Position numbers and translations under genes: made by a program. 64,000 nucleotides of DNA, from contig CM051462.1 of NCBI GenBank assembly GCA_028095005.1, forward strand, positions 126,160,752 to 126,224,751, read 5' to 3'. Shown here in pieces: positions 24,230 through 36,400 of the stretch. The stretch comes from Rhynchospora pubera (lineage: Eukaryota; Streptophyta; Magnoliopsida; Poales; Cyperaceae). The notes under the pieces were generated by a model, which was not told the origin of the DNA, ran no database searches, and saw only the letters and a program-made list of their open reading frames with translations. Position 1 is the stretch's first letter, and every line of letters begins with the position of its first letter.

Positions 24230-26430
24230 CTGAAGCAGCTTGCAAGAGCAAATTAATATATGACATGTTTGCATATGACAAGTCTCTTAACAAACAAAAA
24301 TAGTGATACTTGATGCATTTGTGATATTTATTTTAGGACTGCCATTATTCAACCAGTTTCTCTTATAACAATGTTCATATATAATAGAAATTGACACTAT
24401 TTGCCAAATATGAAGTACTTAACTTAGCATGCAAACCTCTCTATATCTTTTACGTTGTGCCTGTAGACATCTCTGTTAACTTTGGGTAAAACATTTCCTA
24501 CGTAAAATAAAAGAAACATACTTATAAATAAGATATTAACATGTAAATAGAACCAATGTGTGGATAGAACTAACAAGTGGATAAAAATTAAAGAAACATA
24601 CTTTGTTCCTGTAGAGTTTGGCCCTAGAAATAACATGTGGATAAAAAAGCAAAGAGATTAGACAAGTATCAGCACACAACATATAATCAATCAAAATTCA
24701 GATTACGGACATAGACATACACAGATCAATCAGATTTCATAAATTCCACAAGTTACACAGATACTCAGATCATTCAGATCACAAACCCTCAATTAAATTA
24801 CATCCTCACAAGAGATTAGACAAGACTTACCAAGGACAACAAGATGGAGATGAGAATGGTCAAGGAGTGAGTTGATACTTGCTGGCTGGCCTAAAGCCTA
24901 TCAGATCAAATTTTGGAGTGGATTTCAGATTTGGATGAGGTCAGGGTTTAGAGGTGGCTTTTAGAGTTGCAAGCAGTATATGAATGGAGAGGTTGAGGCC
25001 ACGAAGGTTTAGAATTACAAGGGAGGTGGACTGATTTGGGGCTGAACCAGTGGAGGAAGGGATTGGCAGAGCTCCCATGGGCCATGGCGAGGGGGCGAGT
25101 CAGCCGAGAAGGAAAGAAGAGAGGAAGAGGTAAAGGGGCCGAGTAAAAGAGAAAGAGAGGAGTGAGGTGAAGGGGTGTGGCCGGGTTCGAGGGCGGAGCC
25201 GGTGCTCCGGCGCTGTATAGAGGAAGGTGGCCGAGAGAGAGAGAGAGGGGCGACGGCAACAAGGGGGTAGAGTGGGTACGGAGAGAGAGCAAGATAAGGG
25301 GGAGAGGTTTTTAGGTTTAAGTCCCGTAAATCCCTTCTAACTTATCTGTGTCGGACCACCGACACCGAGGAAAAGCCCTCCCGCCCACTTTTTTTTCTGC
25401 ATCGCTACTTGATTTAGCGACTCTAATATGTCGGTGGTCCGACACAGATAAACAAAATTCTAGTAGTGTTGGTATAATCAATTCTACCCTAGCAATCAAT
25501 GATATCACATAATAATCAATTAAATCATGAAAGATAAAAACACATAATGAAATAACTAAGCAAATAAACAACTAAACAAATAAGTTTACAACCATAACCC
25601 TAGAACAAAAAATCAACAACTCAAAGACATCGAACAAACAAGAGAAAATGAGAAATAAGAGAAGTTACAACCAATTGCCCTTGCTTTCCCTTGAATTTGT
25701 CGAAATCTCCTTCTAAACGACTCGTTGCTGTCGCACACGACCCGTCTAACGCTGCCACAATCTGGACTTGAGACTAATCTCTCAGATTTTTCTATGTCTA
25801 ACCCTAAAAATTGACCTTGGATCTAAAACACCACCTTGTATGGCTTTGTATGGGCTTCTCTAGCCTTGTATGATCTTGTATGATCAAAATCTCCTCAAAG
25901 TCCTCTTAAATAGGCATTGGAATTGTTTAGAGACGCAGGAGGTTTGTTCTGGATGTGTTGGGAGTCGAAAATAACCACCCCACCAAGAATAACCACCAAA
26001 TCGGGCACTTTCTGCTATTTCTGGAAGGTTCCAGACGGACCGTTTGAGCCTCCAGACGGACCGACTGAAATCTGGCTGAAAATAGCAGTTTTTTCCTGCG
26101 AAAGTCAAACGGTCCGTCTGAATTTTCAGACGGTCCGTTTGGAAATTTCAGCATTGCGCACTGTTACTGTTTTGCCCATATCTCTTTCATCCGGACTCCG
26201 TTTGAGGCGATTCAAAAACCAGCGGAAAGCTTACGAGGAGCTCTACATCATTATTGATTCATCTAGGTCATGTTTTTGTCCAAAATCTGCATTAAAGTAG
26301 GATTTATGGTAGTAACTCATTCTTAACATAAAAACCTAATTAAAATGACCCTAATTAATCTAACTCAAGTCAAATGGTTTAGTTTGGAGTCAAAACCCTA
26401 CCAAAATATCTATATAAAATCATCTCATCA

Positions 26431-28930
26431 AATTCCCCCAAGCTTAAACATTGCTTGTCCCCACGCAAATATTTATCTTAGAAGAATGGTTTGGTTCTAA
26501 ACTAAAACAATGTCTTAAGGCTTACAAGTTATGAAAATTCCTAACATGCATCAATATCATGATTTGATTGAATCATTTAGACAATTTTAAAATCATTTTC
26601 AAACTGAATTGAGTTGTCCCAAATGACCCACGCTTACCCCACATGTGAAACACTTAGGATGTTTGTAACTATTGTCCATAACCTATCTTGTTCAAATTCT
26701 AAACTTGTTGATTTTTCAAAGTTTGACAATTGACTTGGCAAAAAGATCCGGGATCACACCCTACCAACACAAAATAACATGTCATACCAATTTATTTCAC
26801 AACAAAGTCTTCGAATACTTTAACCGCTTTATTGATTTTCGAAAACACATTGGAAGTTGAACTAAAGTGAGGCGGAAAAAAGGGTACAACTCCTCACCCA
26901 TTCTATTCCAAAGTTTTTAGGTTGACACTATTAGGGTTTGTCCCGGGGCTTAGGACGTTTTTCCCGCGGCGGAGAGGTCAGCCAGATTAAGGTGGATTTA
27001 ACTGCAAGGTTTTCCTTGTTTTTTTTTTACTTTTTTTTTATATCATGAGCCTTTCTGTTTCTTACCCATGATTTATGGATGTTCTTCTATCCACAATAAC
27101 CTATAGCTTTCCGCAATGTCCATGGCAAAGCACCGCTTTTTAGTTCCCCTTTTTGCACGTGTTTTTATTTATTTACATGGGTGTGTATTTACATCTTCGA
27201 CTTTTAATATTTAAAAACAGCGGTTGTTCGACTCTAGACTTAGTGTTAATTTCCTTAGTTGACATGCATTTGGGTCGGTAGAATCGATCTTGACAAAGTT
27301 TGGAAATTAATCCAATTGGTAGTTGTCTTGATTTACCGATTTCTAATTGGTCAAGTCATTCATACTACTTATCAAATCAATAAATTTAAGTCTCAATCAA
27401 GATAGATTATGATACAATACCTACTCCTTTCCTAAGGTCACAGGGGCTAGTCGATCAATTAGATGACCCACAATTCAAATCGAAATTTTTTTCTAAAACT
27501 CCCTAAATATTTCATTCAATTCACGATATTTGAACTTGTTAAGCATCTTCCTAACTTACCTAAATGCAAACTATATGAAGTTATAATGCAAGTCCTAGAT
27601 ACAAATTCCTATTCTCCCCCCCCCCAAGCTTAAAACTTTGCATTGTCCTCAATGTAATGAAAACAAAACTTAAAAGAGAGAAAGAAAAAGAGAAACTCAT
27701 CAAATCAATGTCGAGGTTGTGAAGGGTCGAGTCGAGCAACATTAGCCTTGCTTGCTTTGATAGATCAATGTGCTTCAAGGTGCCTTTAGGTTCATCTCAT
27801 TGGCGAAGGAATGTCTTGTAAGTAGTGGAGATGGGTGGTTTGGGTTGAGGGTACAAATCACATAGGGGTTGGTGTGATTTTACTCTTGGGTTTGGGTTTA
27901 GGTAAACGTTTGGTAAATGACTAAATTGAGCAAAAAATTTTGGTTCGTCGACTAACCAATGAAAACTCGAAATCTAGTCATTGGATCGGATTAGGTTAGG
28001 TCTCGGCTGAATGGTTTTGGTTTTCTGCTGAAAAGTCGTACTCTCGGGTCAGACGGTTCGTCTGTGGTGCTCAGACGGACCGTTTGGCTACGGATTTTCA
28101 CAGATCAGTTAGGATTTTTGTGAATGGTTTCGGTTGGGTATGGATGGTTTCTCCACTGTTGAGACTTGTTGGGTTGAGAACGATTCATATGCTCCTTCAT
28201 GGTGTATTCCCCCAAGCTTGAGCTCTTGCATATGGTACGATTTTTCATCAACCCGCATTCTTCTTCCATGTGTTGTGATGTTGCGTTGAAGTTCATTTGA
28301 CCTTCTTGACATTTGCACGACTCGAACATTGTGCTTCCAAAAGCTTGTATTCTCATCTAAAATCTAAAACCAACAACAAAGATTAATGAGTTCTAACTAA
28401 ATCTAAACTAAACTAAACTAATGAAAGGAATTGAAATTTTGGCCTTGGGTTGCCTCCCAAGAAGCGCTTGTTTTATGTCACTAGCTTGACCACCTTGTAT
28501 TTGCTCATCTTATCTTCACTTTTCTCCCTCTCAACGCATCATAGTTCTTCCAAAAGTGGTTGAGCGGACGCCTTGAAACATGCTTGGAGTGTTCCTCTTT
28601 GGATGTCATCTTTGTTGGCTCGATTTTGATGTGATACTTGATATGCATTTTGTTGTCTTCCATCACATCGATTTTTTCCAAGCACCTTCTTGATGGGTCG
28701 CTCAATTCTTTGGTGAACTCTTCGTTTGTTTTGTCGGATGCGACGATCATCTTTGCATCACCTTGTTCGAATTTCAGAAAAGAACAAAACATGGTGATAG
28801 AGAATATTTTTGGATTTTTAAAGATAAGATAAAATAAGTAAGATACAAGGATACAAGGGTGTCAAGACTAATTTATTAACGCAAAATACCAATATTCTAG
28901 CAAACCGTCCCCGGCAACGGCGCCAATTTT
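26431..28930 (-). mobile_element. Internal region 1 of non-autonomous LTR retrotransposon
   Basis: This 2,500-bp internal region has no gag-pol frame. Read on the minus strand it starts with the tRNA-Asp primer site at 28908-28925 and ends with a polypurine tract next to LTR1 (26431-26445, AAGCTTGGGGGAATT on the minus strand). Two further CCCCCAAGCTT copies lie near 27614-27632 and 28208-28218. The only notable frame is 95 codons (28792-28505, MFCSFLKFEQGDAKM start), just after the primer site. The Asp primer site and G-rich tract fit Athila/Tat-type Ty3 elements. It needs enzymes in trans. Confidence 0.85.
28908..28925 (-). promoter_or_regulatory. Primer binding site (tRNA-Asp), copy 1
   Basis: The minus strand reads TGGCGCCGTTGCCGGGGA, complementary over 18 bases to the 3' end of plant tRNA-Asp including CCA. 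It lies five bases inside the LTR2 boundary, the expected place for minus-strand cDNA priming. The same site recurs at 33027-33044. Confidence 0.85.
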
Positions 28931-30549
28931 TGATCGGGTGCAAACCTAGTAAAAAATAACCTTGTTTTACCTGATTTAATCTACCGTAGTAAAGCTAAGG
29001 ATCGAACCACAGGGACGGTGTTGGAATATTGGTCTTTTACTTTAATTAATTAGCTAGACGAGTTCAACTATTTTGGGTGTTCAAAGAATCGAAGGTGGGT
29101 TCAAATCCTAAGTCTAAAATCAAGGTCAAACTAGAACTAAACGGGAGATAATCAGCAAATCTGAATTCTAGGGTTTCTGGTTTCAACTTAATCTGCTCAG
29201 TTCAATTCCCAAACGGTCCGTTTGATATCTCAGACGGTCCGTTTGAGCCGTGAAATTGTTTACCGCTTAGTTATTCTTAATATGTGTGTGGAATCGTATT
29301 TTAATCCTAGGTTACCAGATACTAACCATCGTTACAGTTCTGATTTCGTAGGTTAATCTACTACTTCCCTTAGAAACCCTAAGATTTGGTCATCGCCATT
29401 GGCTTAAGTTTTCTAAGTCTATCTTTCAATTCGAAGGATATCTCACAACCATCGTTGCGAGAAAGGTTCACCTATCGGCTACTAAATCCTGGTTTCACTC
29501 ATCAGCTACTACCATCCTCAAGTTGATCAATCAATTCATACAAAGGTATAGATTATTATTACCATACTAGACAAGGCCTTAATCTACTTGGTATAATCAA
29601 TTCTACCCTAGCAATCAATGATATCACATAATAATCAATTAAATCATGAAAGATAAAAACACATAATGAAATAACTAAGCAAATAAACAACTAAACAAAT
29701 AAGTTTACAACCATAACCCTAGAACAAAAAATCAACAACTCAAAGACATCGAACAAACAAGAGAAAATGAGAAATAAGAGAAGTTACAACCAATTGCCCT
29801 TGCTTTCCCTTGAATTTGTCGAAATCTCCTTCTAAACGACTCGTTGCTGTCGCACACGACCCGTCTAACGCTGCCACAATCTGGACTTGAGACTAATCTC
29901 TCAGATTTTTCTATGTCTAACCCTAAAAATTGACCTTGGATCTAAAACACCACCTTGTATGGCTTTGTATGGGCTTCTCTAGCCTTGTATGATCTTGTAT
30001 GATCAAAATCTCCTCAAAGTCCTCTTAAATAGGCATTGGAATTGTTTAGAGACGCAGGAGGTTTGTTCTGGATGTGTTGGGAGTCGAAAATAACCACCCC
30101 ACCAAGAATAACCACCAAATCGGGCACTTTCTGCTATTTCTGGAAGGTTCCAGACGGACCGTTTGAGCCTCCAGACGGACCGACTGAAATCTGGCTGAAA
30201 ATAGCAGTTTTTTCCTGCGAAAGTCAAACGGTCCGTCTGAATTTTCAGACGGTCCGTTTGGAAATTTCAGCATTGCGCACTGTTACTGTTTTGCCCATAT
30301 CTCTTTCATCCGGACTCCGTTTGAGGCGATTCAAAAACCAGCGGAAAGCTTACGAGGAGCTCTACATCATTATTGATTCATCTAGGTCATGTTTTTGTCC
30401 AAAATCTGCATTAAAGTAGGATTTATGGTAGTAACTCATTCTTAACATAAAAACCTAATTAAAATGACCCTAATTAATCTAACTCAAGTCAAATGGTTTA
30501 GTTTGGAGTCAAAACCCTACCAAAATATCTATATAAAATCATCTCATCA
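28931..30549 (-). mobile_element. LTR2, shared middle LTR
   Basis: A 1,619-bp LTR (TG...CA) that serves both as 5' LTR of internal region 1 and 3' LTR of internal region 2. By eye it differs from LTR3 at one base near the right end (AAACCTAATT here, AAACTTAATT in LTR3). It carries the six-fold palindromic AGACGGTCCGT-type motif described in the findings. Confidence 0.9.
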
Positions 30550-33049
30550 AATTCCCCCAAGCTTAAACATTGCTTGTCCCCACGCAAATATTTATCTTAG
30601 AAGAATGGTTTGGTTCTAAACTAAAACAATGTCTTAAGGCTTACAAGTTATGAAAATTCCTAACATGCATCAATATCATGATTTGATTGAATCATTTAGA
30701 CAATTTTAAAATCATTTTCAAACTGAATTGAGTTGTCCCAAATGACCCACGCTTACCCCACATGTGAAACACTTAGGATGTTTGTAACTATTGTCCATAA
30801 CCTATCTTGTTCAAATTCTAAACTTGTTGATTTTTCAAAGTTTGACAATTGACTTGGCAAAAAGATCCGGGATCACACCCTACCAACACAAAATAACATG
30901 TCATACCAATTTATTTCACAACAAAGTCTTCGAATACTTTAACCGCTTTATTGATTTTCGAAAACACATTGGAAGTTGAACTAAAGTGAGGCGGAAAAAA
31001 GGGTACAACTCCTCACCCATTCTATTCCAAAGTTTTTAGGTTGACACTATTAGGGTTTGTCCCGGGGCTTAGGACGTTTTTCCCGCGGCGGAGAGGTCAG
31101 CCAGATTAAGGTGGATTTAACTGCAAGGTTTTCCTTGTTTTTTTTTTACTTTTTTTTTATATCATGAGCCTTTCTGTTTCTTACCCATGATTTATGGATG
31201 TTCTTCTATCCACAATAACCTATAGCTTTCCGCAATGTCCATGGCAAAGCACCGCTTTTTAGTTCCCCTTTTTGCACGTGTTTTTATTTATTTACATGGG
31301 TGTGTATTTACATCTTCGACTTTTAATATTTAAAAACAGCGGTTGTTCGACTCTAGACTTAGTGTTAATTTCCTTAGTTGACATGCATTTGGGTCGGTAG
31401 AATCGATCTTGACAAAGTTTGGAAATTAATCCAATTGGTAGTTGTCTTGATTTACCGATTTCTAATTGGTCAAGTCATTCATACTACTTATCAAATCAAT
31501 AAATTTAAGTCTCAATCAAGATAGATTATGATACAATACCTACTCCTTTCCTAAGGTCACAGGGGCTAGTCGATCAATTAGATGACCCACAATTCAAATC
31601 GAAATTTTTTTCTAAAACTCCCTAAATATTTCATTCAATTCACGATATTTGAACTTGTTAAGCATCTTCCTAACTTACCTAAATGCAAACTATATGAAGT
31701 TATAATGCAAGTCCTAGATACAAATTCCTATTCTCCCCCCCCCCAAGCTTAAAACTTTGCATTGTCCTCAATGTAATGAAAACAAAACTTAAAAGAGAGA
31801 AAGAAAAAGAGAAACTCATCAAATCAATGTCGAGGTTGTGAAGGGTCGAGTCGAGCAACATTAGCCTTGCTTGCTTTGATAGATCAATGTGCTTCAAGGT
31901 GCCTTTAGGTTCATCTCATTGGCGAAGGAATGTCTTGTAAGTAGTGGAGATGGGTGGTTTGGGTTGAGGGTACAAATCACATAGGGGTTGGTGTGATTTT
32001 ACTCTTGGGTTTGGGTTTAGGTAAACGTTTGGTAAATGACTAAATTGAGCAAAAAATTTTGGTTCGTCGACTAACCAATGAAAACTCGAAATCTAGTCAT
32101 TGGATCGGATTAGGTTAGGTCTCGGCTGAATGGTTTTGGTTTTCTGCTGAAAAGTCGTACTCTCGGGTCAGACGGTTCGTCTGTGGTGCTCAGACGGACC
32201 GTTTGGCTACGGATTTTCACAGATCAGTTAGGATTTTTGTGAATGGTTTCGGTTGGGTATGGATGGTTTCTCCACTGTTGAGACTTGTTGGGTTGAGAAC
32301 GATTCATATGCTCCTTCATGGTGTATTCCCCCAAGCTTGAGCTCTTGCATATGGTACGATTTTTCATCAACCCGCATTCTTCTTCCATGTGTTGTGATGT
32401 TGCGTTGAAGTTCATTTGACCTTCTTGACATTTGCACGACTCGAACATTGTGCTTCCAAAAGCTTGTATTCTCATCTAAAATCTAAAACCAACAACAAAG
32501 ATTAATGAGTTCTAACTAAATCTAAACTAAACTAAACTAATGAAAGGAATTGAAATTTTGGCCTTGGGTTGCCTCCCAAGAAGCGCTTGTTTTATGTCAC
32601 TAGCTTGACCACCTTGTATTTGCTCATCTTATCTTCACTTTTCTCCCTCTCAACGCATCATAGTTCTTCCAAAAGTGGTTGAGCGGACGCCTTGAAACAT
32701 GCTTGGAGTGTTCCTCTTTGGATGTCATCTTTGTTGGCTCGATTTTGATGTGATACTTGATATGCATTTTGTTGTCTTCCATCACATCGATTTTTTCCAA
32801 GCACCTTCTTGATGGGTCGCTCAATTCTTTGGTGAACTCTTCGTTTGTTTTGTCGGATGCGACGATCATCTTTGCATCACCTTGTTCGAATTTCAGAAAA
32901 GAACAAAACATGGTGATAGAGAATATTTTTGGATTTTTAAAGATAAGATAAAATAAGTAAGATACAAGGATACAAGGGTGTCAAGACTAATTTATTAACG
33001 CAAAATACCAATATTCTAGCAAACCGTCCCCGGCAACGGCGCCAATTTT
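30550..33049 (-). mobile_element. Internal region 2 (duplicate of internal region 1)
   Basis: 2,500 bp, apparently identical to 26431-28930, including the short ORFs (32911-32624 repeats the 95-codon frame), the polypurine tract at its left edge and the primer site at 33027-33044. The offset is exactly 4,119 bp. Confidence 0.9.
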
Positions 33050-34668
33050 TGATCGGGTGCAAACCTAGTAAAAAATAACCTTGTTTTACCTGATTTAATC
33101 TACCGTAGTAAAGCTAAGGATCGAACCACAGGGACGGTGTTGGAATATTGGTCTTTTACTTTAATTAATTAGCTAGACGAGTTCAACTATTTTGGGTGTT
33201 CAAAGAATCGAAGGTGGGTTCAAATCCTAAGTCTAAAATCAAGGTCAAACTAGAACTAAACGGGAGATAATCAGCAAATCTGAATTCTAGGGTTTCTGGT
33301 TTCAACTTAATCTGCTCAGTTCAATTCCCAAACGGTCCGTTTGATATCTCAGACGGTCCGTTTGAGCCGTGAAATTGTTTACCGCTTAGTTATTCTTAAT
33401 ATGTGTGTGGAATCGTATTTTAATCCTAGGTTACCAGATACTAACCATCGTTACAGTTCTGATTTCGTAGGTTAATCTACTACTTCCCTTAGAAACCCTA
33501 AGATTTGGTCATCGCCATTGGCTTAAGTTTTCTAAGTCTATCTTTCAATTCGAAGGATATCTCACAACCATCGTTGCGAGAAAGGTTCACCTATCGGCTA
33601 CTAAATCCTGGTTTCACTCATCAGCTACTACCATCCTCAAGTTGATCAATCAATTCATACAAAGGTATAGATTATTATTACCATACTAGACAAGGCCTTA
33701 ATCTACTTGGTATAATCAATTCTACCCTAGCAATCAATGATATCACATAATAATCAATTAAATCATGAAAGATAAAAACACATAATGAAATAACTAAGCA
33801 AATAAACAACTAAACAAATAAGTTTACAACCATAACCCTAGAACAAAAAATCAACAACTCAAAGACATCGAACAAACAAGAGAAAATGAGAAATAAGAGA
33901 AGTTACAACCAATTGCCCTTGCTTTCCCTTGAATTTGTCGAAATCTCCTTCTAAACGACTCGTTGCTGTCGCACACGACCCGTCTAACGCTGCCACAATC
34001 TGGACTTGAGACTAATCTCTCAGATTTTTCTATGTCTAACCCTAAAAATTGACCTTGGATCTAAAACACCACCTTGTATGGCTTTGTATGGGCTTCTCTA
34101 GCCTTGTATGATCTTGTATGATCAAAATCTCCTCAAAGTCCTCTTAAATAGGCATTGGAATTGTTTAGAGACGCAGGAGGTTTGTTCTGGATGTGTTGGG
34201 AGTCGAAAATAACCACCCCACCAAGAATAACCACCAAATCGGGCACTTTCTGCTATTTCTGGAAGGTTCCAGACGGACCGTTTGAGCCTCCAGACGGACC
34301 GACTGAAATCTGGCTGAAAATAGCAGTTTTTTCCTGCGAAAGTCAAACGGTCCGTCTGAATTTTCAGACGGTCCGTTTGGAAATTTCAGCATTGCGCACT
34401 GTTACTGTTTTGCCCATATCTCTTTCATCCGGACTCCGTTTGAGGCGATTCAAAAACCAGCGGAAAGCTTACGAGGAGCTCTACATCATTATTGATTCAT
34501 CTAGGTCATGTTTTTGTCCAAAATCTGCATTAAAGTAGGATTTATGGTAGTAACTCATTCTTAACATAAAAACTTAATTAAAATGACCCTAATTAATCTA
34601 ACTCAAGTCAAATGGTTTAGTTTGGAGTCAAAACCCTACCAAAATATCTATATAAAATCATCTCATCA
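33050..34668 (-). mobile_element. LTR3 (outer 5' LTR)
   Basis: A 1,619-bp LTR followed by the right-hand ATTAC duplication (34669-34673). It is the 5' LTR of internal region 2 in the minus reading. Each LTR contains short frames (34155-34538 here, repeated at 25917 and 30036) that arise from the palindromic motif region and are not genes. Confidence 0.9.
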
Positions 34669-34685
34669 ATTACTTCTATAGTTTA

Positions 34686-36400
34686 TGTTACTGATGATAT
34701 TTGATCCTTTGTTTCTGAATTTTATTATTGACAGTTCATTCAGGTTGATGATCTGAATTGTGAATCGCTGTAGTTCATTTATGACTAAATAATGATAATA
34801 AATCAAAACTGTTCATAGTCTTGATAATTAACAAGGAACATTAATTATCAGATAAGACTAGTATGCAAGTTAAGTTATGATTAAGTTCTACAAATCATAA
34901 GTAAGGAGTTACTAACTTAATTGTATATGTATATGTTACTGGAACATAGTACATGACATGATCCAATGAAATAAATATATGGATTGTGTTATGTGTAATT
35001 ATTTATTTCATACGTGTTTGATTCTGAGTTTGAGATGGTTCAGTTTCTCCACATGAGGATAGGTTATATAAATATCGTCTAACGCTGATTCCTGATAAGG
35101 ACAGATATACGAATTTTATTTATGTTATCTTGAATTGTGCGGGGAGAAACTGATCATCAAGAGAACCGTATGTTTCTCGTCAGTACACCTAACGAGTGAT
35201 GATATCTACTGGACCCCTTGATGAAGATGGATTGCTTGCTAGCAACTTATGCAATCATCTTTAGATCAAGAACATATAATCTACAAGAATGACACATTCC
35301 TATCTTGGATTATACAAGGATATCATGTGACATAAGAATCAAAACAATAAGATATTATTTTTTTATGTAGGACTGAAGTACTGTATTGGTACAGTATTTA
35401 TTTATGCGAATTGAAAGTCATAACATGTTGCTAGATACCGTTTATGATTATTGAAAGTAAATGGTGATTTATTTTCCATGTCCAACATAGCATAAATTCT
35501 CACAGGATCACACAATTAGGACTTTAACCATACGTGCATTATTTGTTTATTTGCAGTAGCGAGTACTGCGAATATATGATAAGTTGATTAATTAATTATA
35601 TACCGTTATGAACCGTTATAATTAATTAACTCAAATGGATCATATATAGAAATAATATAATGCATATACTAATTTCAAATTAATTATTAGTATGCTAATA
35701 ATTAAGTTAGTTCAATGCATATTTATTATACTGAACTAATTGGCCTTTTAGTTAATCAGTTAACTGAAAGTCCGATATGAGACGAATTAAAAGAGTGAAT
35801 TAATGGGCCACTATATCATGTGGATTTGGCCCACTTAATCTCTGAAAAATTCGGCTATGGAGGGGCATAATTGTCCAAGAGAAAATATGAAGAGAGATTG
35901 GTAATTATGGAAACGTTCCATATATGTATTGATTGTTTCTTTGGGAACAAGTCACGCTGAACCCTAATCCCTCCTCTCTCACTCTGGCCAACAACACAAG
36001 GAAGAAGAAATTCTTCTATCTTGTGTGTGAAGGTGCCTCCTTACCTCTCTAACAGCTCATGTGTTGAGCGCTTCCTTCCACACACTAATCACTTAATCGC
36101 ACGCGAAGGAAATATGGAATTAGCGATCATCTCGGACAAGCTAGCACTTGTCTTGAGACTTTGGTTAATCTACTAGGTGGACTCGAGGCAACCGGAGGCA
36201 GTCGCGAGGAGATGAGCACGCCACCGACTCCAAAAGATTGGACTCGAGCCTTCAGGTTACGATTTCGGAAAAGGTAACCTCCTACGGTTCTTATCTTAAG
36301 TGTTAATTCGTTTGAATAACTAGATCCGTATTTCGTGCATGTTAATTGCTTGTTAATTGTTGATAAAATTAAAATTGCACTTAGACTTGAGTTCCTAACA
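34686..36400. mobile_element. Probable solo LTR (Ty1/copia-like)
   Basis: The segment runs from TGTTACTGATG to TTCCTAACA, so it has TG...CA ends with a TGTTA/TAACA inverted repeat. The flanks are GTTTA (34681-34685) and GTTTT (36401-36405), a target duplication with one mismatch. The interior, with a CT-rich leader and a phrase such as gtggactcgaggcaaccgg, resembles plant copia LTR transcribed regions. No internal region or second LTR is present. Confidence 0.4.

Larger units (their letters stand above)
22141..25468. mobile_element. CACTA (En/Spm-type) transposon nested in LTR1
   Basis: The ends are CACTACTAGAAT and its inverted copy ATTCTAGTAGTG, flanked by the 3-bp duplication TTG (22138-22140, 25469-25471), giving 3,328 bp. 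Subterminal repeats are typical: around 22388-22608 a unit of about 77 bp with gtcggtat, gatcagcga and ataatatattgtcag occurs three times, and gtcggtggtccgacacagata lies near the right end. There is no complete transposase ORF, so it is non-autonomous. Exon-like segments with splice signals occur on the minus strand, including one resembling capping protein beta (24161-24229). The right 500 bp is low-complexity CT/GA sequence. Confidence 0.9.
21481..26430 (-). mobile_element. LTR1 (3' LTR) interrupted by a CACTA element
   Basis: A 1,619-bp LTR running TGATCGGGTGC to CATCTCATCA, split by the CACTA element at 22141-25468 plus its TTG duplication (4,950 = 1,619 + 3,328 + 3). It differs from LTR2 at a few bases, for example CTAGTCAAAA against CTAGTAAAAA near the left end and AAGGGTCG against AAGGATCG. 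The retrotransposon reads on the minus strand, so this is the 3' LTR of the left internal region. Confidence 0.88.

Noticed and set aside
24948..25292. Pro/Leu/Ser-rich minus-strand ORF
   Set aside because: Low-complexity CT-rich DNA at the CACTA right end; the composition explains the open frame.
25917..26300. 127-codon plus-strand ORF repeated three times
   Set aside because: It lies inside the LTRs at a 4,119-bp period and is built mostly on the palindromic motif region; it has no protein family features.
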